DNA of 64,000 nucleotides, taken from Plazaster borealis. Its lineage: Eukaryota; Echinodermata; Asteroidea; Forcipulatida; Labidiasteridae. Position 1 is the first letter of the stretch; each line of letters opens with the position of its first letter. The notes beneath the pieces were generated by a model. That model ran no database searches. It saw only the letters and a list, made by a program, of their open reading frames with translations, and was not told where the DNA came from. Positions 44,579-56,063 of the stretch are shown here, in pieces. Where the stretch lies: contig CM037460.1 in assembly GCA_021014325.1 (NCBI GenBank), positions 18,023,486 to 18,087,485 of the forward strand. The letters are read 5' to 3'. A program made the position numbers and the translations under genes.

Positions 44579-47409
44579 TCACTTCTTCTTGGTTGTCTTG
44601 CCAGACTTCTTCTCTTCTGCCGATGTGTCCTTGGCATCTTTCTTATCTCCCTTGTCCTTCTCCGACTTCTCTTTATCCCCCTGACCCTTCTCCTTTTTGT
44701 CCTTGTCCGACTTGCCCTCTTGCTTCTCCAGGTCGCGATTCTGCACCTTGTTGTTGATGAGGTTGTGCAGGGCAATGACGGAGCGGATAAGCGACGCCAG
44801 GTATATCACCAGCATCTGGTCGTTGGTGGTCACCACGAACGCCCGGACGAACTCGGTCAGGTTGACATCCGGGAGGAGGTTGAAGATGTCTTGGAGCTGG
44901 TAGATGATGGTGTGGTTGATGGGGAGCTTCTCCATGGCAATCTGCTCCAGGTAGCTCTGGATGTGCTGCATCTGGGAGAAGAAACCCTTTAGGCCTAGGA
45001 GCTGGCTGGTGATCCTCTGGGACAAGCTGCCTACGCTGGTGTCTTTGATGTCCCTGAGGTATCAAGTAAACACAAAATATCAGGCCAGACACTTTGCCTA
45101 CACAATACACATTAGGCGGTATCCGAATTGGGGGATACAGCTACGGCTACGACTGTTGCTAACGGTGTTGCTAAGGACATCCTATATAAATCCACATCCC
45201 ACCACGCCAAGCAACTGTTTTTACTATGGGATAGCTCTGTGAATCTCTACCCTTCAATCACTGTGCACTGCACCTGCACAAAAATGCACGACAGGCTTAT
45301 CCAACAACTTGCAAGGCCATATCCCAATTGGCAGCTACACCTACGGCTATGACTGTGGCTAAGGGTGTGGCTAAGGACGTACTATACTTCAACGCATGAC
45401 GACGCGGAAAATCAAGCCATAGCCGTAGCCACCAATTCGGAAACGGCCTTAAATGTTGTAATTGTTGCTAGACTGACCGGTCTCTGTTCTGGCTCTTCTT
45501 GTGGCACACACTAGATCCACTGTTCCAGCGGCAATGTCAACTACGTGCTGATGTGTATCGCTTCGATATGAGGCACAGGAACACCCTCACAATTTCAATA
45601 ACAGACACAATTGTTTACCTGAGTAGATGTTCAACGCCGACTTCCTCTGCTTCCTCCGCTCCCATCTCACTTGGTATGTGCTCGAATGTACGACTGGTTG
45701 GGGTGCCATCCTGCAGGTTATTACAAAATAAAATTCAACCACTCATCCTATAATCCTTTCCCTCGCCCATTCAAAGTTCCCCTCACCCATTCATGTTTCC
45801 CTAGGCCATTCAAAGTTCCCTTCACCCATTCAAAGATCCCTCAACCATAAAAGTTTTCCTTGCCCATTCAAAGTTCCCTTTACCCATTCAAAGTTTCCCT
45901 CACCCATTTAACGTTTCTCTTGCTCATTCATGCTTCCCTCATCTATTCAAAGTTTCACTCGCCCATTCAAAGTTTCCGTTACCCATTGAAAGTTTCCCTT
46001 ACCCATTCAAAGTTTCTCTCGCCCATTCATGCTTCCTTCAGCCATTCAAAGTTTCACTCACCCATTCAAAGTTTCCCATGCCCATTCATGTTGCCCTCAC
46101 CCATTCAAACTTTCACTCACCCATTCAATGTTTTCCCTCACCCATTCAAAGTTTCATTCACCAATTCACAGTTTCCCTCGCCCATTCAAAGTTTCCCTCG
46201 CCCATTCAAAGTTTCCCTTGCCCATTCAAAGTTTCCCTTGCCCATTCAAAGTTTCCCTTGCCCATTCAAACGTAAATATTGACCTCGCACTAAACCTAGG
46301 TAGGTAAAAAAAAAAAAAAAATGATACTCTTTTTTTCCCCAGATCGTCCTAGATTGTACAGCACCCGTGCAAACAAAAAAAACCTTTTCATAAATATTGT
46401 TAAACTATTGGGAAAAAGATGATCCACGTTTGATATCTTACATCATGAACCTCCTCTACGGCAAAGTAAGCTTCTGTTGGGAGCCCAAGATCTTTTGGTT
46501 TAGCATCGATAATTACAAGGACCTTCAGAGAGAAAAACGGACAAAGAAACAAAACGAAGACATTATTGGAAACATTTGAACAGAAAATATATAGATTTAA
46601 AGGGTCTGTATACGTTTGGTAATGACTCTGAAAATTAATGGCAATAACAACTTACTTGGTAAGAAGTACAGCAGCTTTGGATAGTACAATGTATAATGAT
46701 TTTGAGAAACTTCTCACTTCAAAGTACTGCGGTTATGGTCACTTTTTATCCCCAAAAATTTGAATCTGAGAAGCGTTACTGCAGTAACGTTTCTCAGATT
46801 GTGTATTCCAATTGCATATTATTTTTCCTGCGTGGACATAACTGCTCTTGATTTTCGGCAATATCTCAAAATTGCTACCACATTTGAAATGAATTTTAAC
46901 AGGTTAGTTTTATGGCACATATCCTCAACTATATAGGATTGAAACAGTGGGCTCCAATTACCAAACATATACAACCCCTTTAAACTGCAATTGGAATGCA
47001 TGGCTTTATAAAGGTTGTGTAGAACCATGTGGACTCTGTTGATAGACAGTTACTATAGTAACCAAGCAAAGGATCGATTTGTAATTTATTTTGCCATCTT
47101 GAGTTACCATTGGATAAATAACATGATGTTCTTTTGTTTGATTCCACTAAACTGCAACGTAATGTTGTCATTTCAATCAATCAATCAATCAAATCAATCA
47201 ATCAATCAATAAATAAATCAATCAATCATCAATCAATCCCAACTACCGACCTGTACTTTATAACAGAAATATCTTGTCTATTAATGTATTTTTTAAGTTT
47301 CTTTGTTTTATGTAAATTCTGTATATTTCGTGAGTGAATAAAGTATTTGCTTTGAAAAATTAAAAAAAAGGTCAATCAATCAATCAATCAATCAGTCAAT
47401 CCATCAATT

Positions 47410-47453
<44 letters not shown>

Positions 47454-50400
47454 CAATATAATTTATTTGTATTAATTTTCATGCAATTTCTTCCACAGCT
47501 ACTTGTTTAATGACCTGTATCATTTAAAGATGCTTCTTGTCTAACAATGCAATCTTTTTGATTCATTTGTTTTTGTAAATTCAGTATTATTTTATGATTG
47601 AATAAAGTGTAAGTTTCGAAAAGTAAGAAGAAAACAAAGTGAATCAATCATTTCTGCTGTGCACTATCACTCTGTGCTTTAGCAATTGTGTGCTCAGTAG
47701 CGTCATGACCTTTACAGTTTGACCTACCGAGCTGGGGCAATACTGCCTGATGATCTCGTTGACTGCAATGTCATTCTGACCAAGCTTGGGACCCGTGTGA
47801 TACCAACCAACGATCTTCTCTCGTGCTGGAAAGAAATCAAAACTAGAAAGGTCAGTTTTTGTGGCATCACAAAAAACAAGGCATTTGTGTGTGTCGCTGA
47901 GCCTTGAATTGAGCTCAATTCTGCATGAAGATTCTAGATTCATCAAGTTATAATCAATGGTTGATGTCATGAGATGGCGCTTTTTTTAAAGGGATTGTAT
48001 ACATTTGGTAATTAGAACCCACTGTTTGTTTCAATCCTATATAGTTGTAGATATATTTCATCAAACTAACCTGTGAAAATTTCATTTCAAAAGGTGGTAG
48101 CGTTTTTGAGATATTGCCTAAAATCTGTAGCGGTTATGTCCATGCAGGAAGAATAATCTGCAATGGAATACACAATCTGAGAAAGGTTACTGCAGTATCG
48201 CTTCTCAGATTAAACTTTTGGGATAAAAAGTGATATCTTTTTCCATAACCGCAGTACTTTAAAGTGAAAAAGTTCTCAAAATGCATTATACTATCCAAAG
48301 CTGCTGTACTTCTTACCAAGTAAGTTTTTTGGCCATTAATTTTCAGAGTCATTACCAAACGTATACAGCCCCTTTAAATCTATATTTTTTGTTATGAGAG
48401 ATCGCCTAACATCACAAGGCTGGACGGCCACTTACATTGTAAATGGTGAGGGCTACACTTAACTGATTTGGGCTATCAACCCAAAACAACTGTCACCAGG
48501 GGCACGTTGCCACCTACTCCTGGGGCTGAAAGAGGGTTACACCCTTCACAGTCCGTAAGGATGTAAGCATGGGTATCATCCACTAGGAGCCTGGCTAGTA
48601 GAGCAGAATGCAATACCTTCCCAACTTGCAGAAACTTTCTGTTCAATCAGTTGGTTTAATTCCCTGACTTGTTGCTTAGCAGAAATTGTTTAAGCAATAT
48701 TTTCTGCTTTAAGCAGCTCTATGAAATTGGGCCCAGGTAGGATTCGACCACTAGGCCTTAAAGGCATGAACATGTTTGGTAATTGTCAAAGACCAGTGTT
48801 CTCATTTGGTGTATCCCAACATATGCATAAAATAACAAGCCTGTGAAAATTTGGGCTCAATTGGTCATCGAAGTTGCAAGAAAATGATGAAAGAAAAAAC
48901 ACCCTTGTTGTACAAATTTGTGTGCTTTCAGACAGGAATAAAAGGCTTCTTGCAAGAAGTCTTCTATTATTAGTGAGAAATTACCTCTTTCTCAAAAACT
49001 ACGTTACTTCAGAGGGAGTCGTTTCTCACAATGTTTTATACTATCAACAGCTCTCTGTTGCTCGTTACCAAGTCAGTTTTTATGCTAATATATATTTTGA
49101 GTAATTACCAAACGTGTACAGTGCCTTTAAAACAAACGGGTTTAAAAAGTCCTTCCTACCCAGTGCCATCCATAGTTTAGATAACTGTCGTTTACCTATA
49201 GGCTCGTCTTGTTTTTGCGACTCTCTCTTTTACTTTGGTGTAAATAATTGTCTAATTGCAATGTCATTTTTTGAAGGTTTTTTTAATGTAAATTGTTCAA
49301 TGCTGTACAATGGACAACAAAATTGCATGTTTTATCACACAATGAATAAATAAACTGAATTGAAACATCAGACTCAATTAATAAAAAGCAAGGCCAACAT
49401 AAAAAGTGTTACCAATGTACAAGTATACTGAAGTTCCAAAATGTTGGTTATAAAAGTTAAACAATAAAACAAGTTGAGACTCTTTACGTAATGTAGAAAT
49501 TTTGTGATTTGTATACTGTGGAATCATACTTCAGAATTTTTCAACCAACCCCCCACCCCCTTGATAAAAATAAATAAATAAAATAAACAACCTTACACAA
49601 AACTCCAGCATTATTTTTTGACTAGATAGTCTCATTTGCTTCATTTTCTCATTGAATTAGCAGTAACTCCAATTGCAACCTGCACTTTTGAAAACTCACT
49701 TCAGTATAATATGTTTTTGTTGATTATATTTGGTTTAACCCTTACACCGATGTGTGTTAAGCACTGTGTACTCAGTACTTTCCCCCCGAGTCCTGTGAAA
49801 AAAAAATAATAATAATCCACAGGCATATGACTCACGTGGGATTCGAACCCACCACCTTTGCCAGAGCATATGTCTCACCAACAAGACCACTGAGATTGCC
49901 CGGTAGCCAGAGGCAGTTTGAATCTAGTTTTCGTTTGTTTCATAAAAACTAATTGTTACCTACTTTAAGTGTTACAATTAGGCCATATAGCCTATCTGAA
50001 TTGGCGGCTACAGCTACGGCTGCGACTATTACTAAGGGTGTTGCTAGGGACGTCCTATACTTCAGCGCATGATGACGCGATGATCCAGCCGTAGCCGTAG
50101 CCATAGCCGCCAATTCGGACACAGCCCTACTCTGGTTTACTCTTACCATTGACTTTCTTGAACATGCCATACATATTCTCCAGGTAGTCATGGTCCAGGT
50201 ACCATACTGTGTTGTCTTTGTCGTCTTCATCGAAGGGGACTGAAAAAAAGGGAAAAAGAAATTTAACAACAAAAATAATGAAAATGGGTTCCTAAGTTCC
50301 AATCCTATAGACCCCTTGAATATAAGAAGACGTCATAAGCCCAAACAGCGCCCTCACTGAGGTCAAAGGAAGACCTATCATTGGCTGAAACTTGTGCGTT

Positions 50401-52886
50401 GCACGTACACGTTTCCATTGATTGACCACAGTGATGATGGCCAATGCAAGGGGTCTATAGACCATGTGACCTTAGCCCTGGTAGGACGTCAGTGCCACTG
50501 CACTGACGTCCTGGGTATAAAGATTCTCTACAATGCAAACAAAATTTTAACTAATATTTTTTCATAGTTTTACCTGATTTGAGAAGCTGAAACTCCGTTC
50601 ATATATTCTTCATGTCCATAACTAGACTTAAAAATAACAAGTACATGTATATCCATGGATGACATTTCTGAAAATAGCGTTTTAAACATCATGTACCGAT
50701 TTACATGTGGGCAAGTGTGCAAATGCACGAAATGCGTAGCAACTCCATCGACTTCCGGGTAATTTAAGTGTGCGAACGAGTGTAGTTCAGAAAGTTCAAT
50801 AGAGACGTCAATTTCCATCTTATTTTCAAAATAATGTCATCCAAGGATAAAATTTACAATTCTGACACCAGCAGGCATGGAGTTCATGACACAAGGAATA
50901 TGTGAACGAAGTTTGAAGTTTCAGCTTCCTCCATCAGGTATAAATATCAGGGCTCGAATTTTGGGGGAAAATCCACAAGACCGCAGGGCTTGTTGCTCAG
51001 AATTTTTACTGGACCGGAACATTTTTAACAAGACCGAAGTCATATGAGAAGAAAAAATCCAAAATGCAACAAAAACACACCAAAAGTTAACTTGTTTTTT
51101 CATACTTCTTCGCCTGTGCAAGTTTTTCACTTGCAGATTGCTTAACAGGCAGTTTTTTGCTTTGAAACCCCTTCTAGAAATTTCCACATACCTTCTTTTT
51201 ACACGATGTTTGCTGCCAAAGAAAAAATGAAATAAGTTTTGACGATCGTTTTGACAGGACAACAACGTTGTCAAAATTTAACATACGAAGCATGAAAAGA
51301 TGTGTGGAAACAAGACGTTACTTTTAATCCATGCAACACAGGGATGTGTGGTGTTGAAAGAATACAACCTATACATCATTAATACGATTTCAACACTGTA
51401 TAATTCGTTGGTGTAAGGTATCAGACTTTAAAGTGACATCATGACATGCACATGGTCAGTGGTAAACGAACGAAGGGCTGTACTGCGGTGTTCCGCCGGG
51501 CACCAGTACAAACATCACGCATGCATGGAGGGTGCCGTTCGCTCGTCCCCCTGGGCGCATAAAGCATGGTTTGAGCCCAGTGCAGTGGTCGTGGGCATGA
51601 GCAAACTGGATAGGGAACTTTGCAGCACGAAGAACGGTTGGCCGGGTTTGATGTTCCGCGCTCGGAAATAATTTGACGACAACAAATAAAACAAAAAAAA
51701 ATTCAAAATGAGATTTAAATACATTTATTTATGAAAGATTATTCATTTCATGTTAATAATAATACTTTTATCATGTAAAAAAACCTAACCAAAAACACAA
51801 GACCGCCGGACTTGTTCGGTATAAAGTTTACTGGACCGACGCTAAAATCACTGGCCTCGGGCCTGCGGTCCAGTGTTAATTTCGAGCCCTGTAAATATGA
51901 AAATATTTGCAGGCACAATTTGTACACAGCTCAATGGAAGAAAACATTAAATCTTACATTTTAATAAAAATCATCTCCCGTCAAATTTTTATGAAGATGA
52001 TTTTTTATCAACTTTTGATATGAAGAAAGGCGGCACGTACATGTATAACACTAAAAATAGGTTACATTTAGTATTCAGTCCATGTAGGTAGTATGACCAT
52101 AAAACCTTACTTGGTAAGAAGCACTGCAGCTGTTAGTAATGATAACATTTTGAGAAACAATTTCCTTCAAAGGAATGTGGTTTCAGAGAGAGGGATTCAA
52201 AAACATTTCATAATGAGAAACTGTTCGGCATGAAAATTTTCTCAGATTGTGTAATCCAATGACGGATTATTCTTCCTGCTTGAACATAACTTGCTCAAGA
52301 TTTTTAGCAATATCTCAAAAACGCTAGGCTACTACTAGCCTACCTTTGTTTTGAAATGAAATTTTCACAGCCTGTTAGTTTTATTGTATAATTATATGAT
52401 TGAAACAAACAAATGGTTCAAAAAATCAGTTTTATTTTTCAATTCTTTGTTGTGTATATGCCCTTTTTGCCTTGGTCTCGTTGATAACAAATTTGTCTTC
52501 CTTTTCTCACTCATTCATTCTGACCTAAAATATTTAAAACTTGTAAGTTGTATTGTGATCGAGAAGTCTGTGTAAATCGTTTAAAGGGAAAAGCGTGTAA
52601 TTATGAATTCGTAATTATTACCACAACTCAATCTATTCTTAATAATAAACAATATTTTAGTTAACTGAACCAACTAAATTAAAAACTTTTTTTACAAAAA
52701 TAACAAAAGTTAACAAAACAAACCGGCAAAACTGTTGGATACGTCTAGAATTCCTTTTCTCCAGGCGCCGAGCAAAACACCGACAACTCTCTTCTGATTT
52801 CGTATTCTGTTAAAATGGTCCACGACACTTAAGAGCACCAATGGGTGAACTACCACCTTGTTGATTTCGAGTTGAGGGAGTGCCAT
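44579..52886 (-). CDS. PSMD7: PSMD7/Rpn8, 26S proteasome non-ATPase regulatory subunit 7 (complete, six coding exons)
   Basis: Coding exons 52724-52886, 50147-50239, 47728-47825, 46442-46522, 45619-45710 and 44579-45053 join with matching phases to 333 residues (human 324). The MPN domain starts at once ([18 protein letters not shown], 11-28) and includes [20 protein letters not shown] and GWYHTGPKL (92-100). The metal-binding HxH of active JAMM proteases is HTG here, as in all Rpn8, so the subunit is a structural partner of the deubiquitinase Rpn11 in the proteasome lid. The C-terminal part carries [20 protein letters not shown] and helix [20 protein letters not shown], then a Lys/Asp/Glu-rich tail ending KKK. 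The start at 52886 (ATG with G at -3 and +4) was chosen by homology; an in-frame ATG 28 codons upstream is open but unlike the family. Relative to human, the loop after NRI is three residues shorter. A 20-bp minisatellite fills intron 4. Confidence 0.97.
45114..45452. mobile_element. MITE family I, one partial and one complete copy in PSMD7 intron 5
   Basis: gcggtatccgaattggggga then tacagctacggctacgact (45114-45205, right end lost); then ggccatatcccaattggcag (45313) to gccaccaattcggaaacggc (45427-45447). Confidence 0.75.
45760..46275. repeat. 20-bp minisatellite in PSMD7 intron 4
   Basis: About 25 units of cccattcaaagtttccctcr. The last five units (46180-46270) are nearly identical, the earlier ones are diverged, so the array is growing or homogenising at its right side. 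Open frames (SPIQSF.. repeats) in all + frames result from this. Confidence 0.95.
46597..46983. mobile_element. MITE family B copy in PSMD7 intron 3
   Basis: aaagggtctgtatacgtttg...aaacatatacaaccccttta; core gagaagcgttactgcagtaa. Confidence 0.85.
47170..47460. repeat. (TCAA)n blocks and short non-LTR-like 3' end
   Basis: Two (caat)n blocks, 47174-47238 and 47373-47455, enclose cgtgagtgaataaagtattt then gctttgaaaaattaaaaaaa. A parallel phrase ttatgattgaataaagtgta, then cgaaaagtaagaag and aatcaatcat, follows at 47590-47650. The repeated order aataaa, A-rich, tcaa looks like 3' ends of short retroposed copies. Confidence 0.6.
47986..48377. mobile_element. MITE family B copy in PSMD7 intron 2, inverse orientation
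   Basis: aaagggattgtatacatttg...caaacgtatacagccccttt. Core orientation is opposite to 46597-46983, so the two copies on either side of exon 3 form an inverted pair. Confidence 0.85.
48410..48625. repeat. Unclassified dispersed-looking repeat
   Basis: ggctggacggccacttacat, gccacctactcctggggctg and aaagagggttacacccttca. It looks like the body of a SINE or similar element, but no second copy is in the window. Confidence 0.3.
48670..48735. mobile_element. MITE family A, right end only
   Basis: gcttagcagaaattgtttaa to agctctatgaaattgggccc. Confidence 0.7.
48758..49130. mobile_element. Family C element, full length
   Basis: ttaaaggcatgaacatgttt...aaacgtgtacagtgccttta, inverted. Inner hairpin aaggcttcttgcaagaagtc. 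PSMD7 intron 2. Confidence 0.85.
49725..49925 (-). mobile_element. tRNA-derived SINE, single copy
   Basis: Same unit as at 9115 and 32284: cttacaccgatgtgtgttaa, cgtgggattcgaacccacca (B box, inverse), gtctcaccaacaagaccact (A box, inverse), agattgcccggtagccagag. A short A-rich expansion aaaaaaaataataataat lies in it. Confidence 0.8.
49979..50131. mobile_element. MITE family I copy
   Basis: aggccatatagcctatctga then attggcggctacagctacgg at the left; agccgtagccgtagccatag then ccgccaattcggacacagcc at the right. It ends 16 bp before PSMD7 exon 2. Confidence 0.8.
50306..50461. mobile_element. MITE family G copy 1 in PSMD7 intron 1
   Basis: tatagaccccttgaatataa at the left, ccaatgcaaggggtctatag at the right. 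Contains acagcgccctcactgaggtc and gacctatcattggctgaaac. Related copies at 53215 and 60055. Confidence 0.8.
50948..51892. mobile_element. hAT-like element, family F, long copy (945 bp)
   Basis: cagggctcgaattttggggg and gttaatttcgagccctg termini. The flanks taaatat (50941-50947) and taaatat (51893-51899) form a direct repeat close to the 8-bp duplication of hAT. The inside includes 51430-51670, GC-richer sequence with a 76-codon frame ([20 protein letters not shown]...) that I do not recognise and that is absent from copies at 724 and 29486. In PSMD7 intron 1. Confidence 0.8.
52097..52410. mobile_element. MITE family B, diverged and lacking clear ends
   Basis: accttacttggtaagaagca, aatgacggattattcttcct and tttgaaatgaaattttcaca follow the order of family B. 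Confidence 0.6.
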
Positions 52887-53040
52887 CCCGTCTTCTACAA
52901 AAATGTTCAAATTTAGTAGCAGTTTACGGACTCTCTTTCTTGACAAACTACCATTGCCATTCACACACACGTGAAAAGAATGACTTGCTTTCTCCCAATT
53001 CCATTTACAAATGGCGAATAAATAGCAACGCGTTGCCTAC

Positions 53041-53051
53041 AGAGGGCGCTA
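53041..53051. promoter_or_regulatory. agagggcgcta-type motif upstream of PSMD7
   Basis: agagggcgcta lies 155 bp before the PSMD7 ATG, next to a G-rich stretch (53090-53115, gagggcggggcgggggaggg). That stretch would suit Sp1-type factors. Role inferred only. Confidence 0.35.
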
Positions 53052-53214
53052 TTCTGATTTTTAATGGGCAGACCTGCGAGGTGCTGCTGTGAGGGCGGGG
53101 CGGGGGAGGGTGGAGGGCACAAAACTAAAGCTGCAAGAGGTGACATTATAAACAATGCCACATTATATTCATTTGCATTAATTTGTTCCACATAGTGTGT
53201 GGCATCCCTCATTT

Positions 53215-53390
53215 ACAGCCTATGAAGATTAGGACCCCCCCAAACATGCCATCACAAGCTCAAACAGCGCCCTCGCTGAAGCAAAAGGAAGACCTCTCAT
53301 TGGCAGAGAGTTTCGCCAGGACGTACACACAGAAACATTTATATTGTTCTTGACCTCAGCGATGGCAGCCTATGCAAGTGGTTAACATGC
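53215..53390. mobile_element. MITE family G relative
   Basis: tcaaacagcgccctcgctga then agacctctcattggcagaga and gacctcagcgatggcagcct. Termini are degraded. Followed by a C homopolymer (53408-53420). Confidence 0.6.
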
Positions 53391-53399
53391 ATAGGCATC

Positions 53400-56060
53400 C
53401 CCTGCCCCCCCCCCCCCCCACTACAAAAAACTATACAATGAAATGAAAAAGTCAAATGAGAAGGCAGGGAGAATAACACAATGAATAAACACAAAATTAA
53501 GAGTGAAATATTTTATTTCAATATGCAAACGTAAACCGGCGTGGAGATACAATTAAAAAAAAGCCTATCATATTTTTGCGTATAATAATCCAAGTAGAAA
53601 ATTTACTGAATCGGGTTTGAAATATACGCACTGAACATTGCATTTTCTGCATGCTCTCCTCTACATAAAAAAAGCGCTTTGGCATCAAACACACATGTTT
53701 TGAATAGATTTACTGAATGATCCCGATTGTTTTTTGCGTTTCAGAGGAATGGGAGACTTTTGAGACAATAGAGGGCGCCCTACTCACTAGTCCCTTTTCC
53801 ATTATTCTCAGTGATGGGCGAGTCGGGGGCCGACTACCGTCTCAAAAGTCTTGATGTATGACTGAATGCTCCACTCTAAGTCATGAAATTTCTGCCGACA
53901 TTTTTTCTTTGCGAAGAAAATCTGAAGTTACATAAAGACAGTTACCCCCAATCTCCTTATCGATCCTTCAGAAAACACTACTATTAATTTAAATTAAGCA
54001 TCTCTCAGCAGTATCTAAAATATAAAAACAAAGCCATATTTTCAAATGAATCTTTTTGCAATAGTTACTTCTATCAAAGAGGTTGTACCTTTCCCTAAAA
54101 TACGTACCTACAGCTTATTTCAATCAATCTCATGCATACATTGATATTGTATGCGGCTCCCACACTATAAACATAATTTGTTCATTTTGTTCGTCCCTTG
54201 CTTTTTCTGTGTGCTTTCTGCACCTCTCTCTCCTTTCTGACTACTTGACAGCTTCTGTTACACCAGTATTTGCTCTTTGCACGGATCCGCCATGCGCATG
54301 TAGAGCCTCGACTTCATGCTTCATTTGTATTGTATTTATGCATCTGTTTGGATGAAAGTGTCATTACATTACCATGACAATACAAAGTTATATAATGCTT
54401 CTATTCACTGCTGTCCCAATTCGAGGCTCTACACGCATATGGCTGACTGCGCAAAGGGAAAATACTTGTTTATGTGTGATGTGAAACGTCAGGCCATTAA
54501 CTATTTTTTGCATTTATACCATACGTCCTACTTGGTTGGTAAGCAGTTTGTAACAGCTATATTAATTTTAAGGAAAAAAGACAAAGAAAAGAAACAAAAG
54601 GTGGAATTTATGAGCATCTAAAATGAAGGAAACTCTTTTCACTTTCATACTAGTACTTGAAAACATAAATAATCTTTAAAAAAACCAGGCTACATACATA
54701 GTACTGCAAGAATGTTTGAAGGAAATAGTCAAACTAATTTCTTCACCCTAACTCCCTTGATGGATTAACTAGAATCCTTCCTCACTCTAACAAAATCCAA
54801 CACCATATGGTAACTCAACACCCAAGCTGTTTTACTTTAATTATGGTAGCATGCCTGATCCCATTAGTGATTTACTAGAATCCTTCCTCACTCTTACAAA
54901 AACCGCCATCATATGGTAACTCAACACCTTAACTGTTGGATTCTGATTATGGTGGTATGCCTAATCCCATGTAAAGCATTAATCTGTTAACTTGCACAAA
55001 CCCTAACAAACCAGGCAGTTGGATTTTGATGGGATGTGGTGGTTTTAGTTAGGGTACTTCAACAGCTACTGAACAGAAGACGAAGTTAGGGACCCCCCCC
55101 CTTTCGATATTTAAAATCTACAATGCTCGACCTATGCTGCCAGGTGCAACAATTACATATTCCCTGGAATTTTTCCAACTAAGAATATTAGTCGTAAGAA
55201 AACATACTTTACTGAAGAAAAAAAATACCTTTGCTTGATATATTTCATCTAATCCGTGTGCAAATAATTCCTTTAAGTGCTCATTAATGACTTTACTTAG
55301 TAGTATTTTAAGTCCTATTGCAATTTATGTCTACAAATGAGAGATTTACACAAAAGAAAACACCCCAAACAAACGCAATGTTGGTTATTGTTAAAACTAT
55401 GCACCATGACAAAAAATTATGATAATAATAATACAAATAATGAAGCAATTTATACATTTAGTGTTCACTGGACCACTGCGGACATTGGAATTCTCTTAGT
55501 GCACCAAAATGTCACTTTGACATAATGGCGTGACAAATGTCAAAGCGCTTACGAGAACTTCACAAACTGTTTGCGTTTCAAGTTACATTCCCTTAGATAA
55601 TTGCATCACAGGGAAATGTTCTTGGTCCCTGGAAAACACTTGTCTCAGCAATTTATTTTTGTCCAGGAAATATCTGAAAACTTCATGAACAATTTGTTGA
55701 CAGAAAAAACCTACACAAAACTAATATTTACAAACAATCAAAATAAGACAAAAATAGCTACCATATTCTTCTACATCTCACAAAGGAAGAAATTTCAATC
55801 AAATTACAGGCAAGTTATTCCAATTAAAGTGCGAATAAACAAAATTAACCAATTGAAGTGACATTCAACAATAATTTAAAAAAATATTGAATATTGTAAA
55901 ATCTGTGTACATTTTGTCCAATATATTATTAACCTGAGTCCGGTACCGAGACTCTGAATTGAAATCCCTCACCACACTTGCTTGTATCGTTCTTACTCTC
56001 TAAATGGTACCTTGACTAGTAAAACATACTACATGTACTAATATTACAGAAAACACCTCA
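53400..56060. other. Intergenic AT-rich stretch between PSMD7 and the cadherin
   Basis: Apart from the repeat array at 54770-55000, I see no gene. Frames at 54083-54355 and 54316-54621 lack codon-like bias or known motifs. Two phrases, atccgccatgcgcatgtaga (54287) and attcgaggctctacacgcat (54420), are parts of an inverted pair gcatgtagagcctcga / tcgaggctctacacgc about 110 bp apart, probably a small MITE. Confidence 0.35.
54770..55000. repeat. Tandem repeat, unit about 110-120 bp, array 2
   Basis: tagaatccttcctcactcta and tatggtaactcaacacccaa, attatggtagcatgcctgat recur twice, then tggtggtatgcctaatccca then tgtaaagcattaatctgtta. Same unit as 12150-12420, diverged. Confidence 0.8.
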
Positions 56061-56063
56061 CGA

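Noticed and set aside
45860..46307. Frames of up to 140 codons with SPIQSF/HPFKVS repeats
   Set aside because: They come from the 20-bp array in PSMD7 intron 4; all three + frames are open for the same reason.
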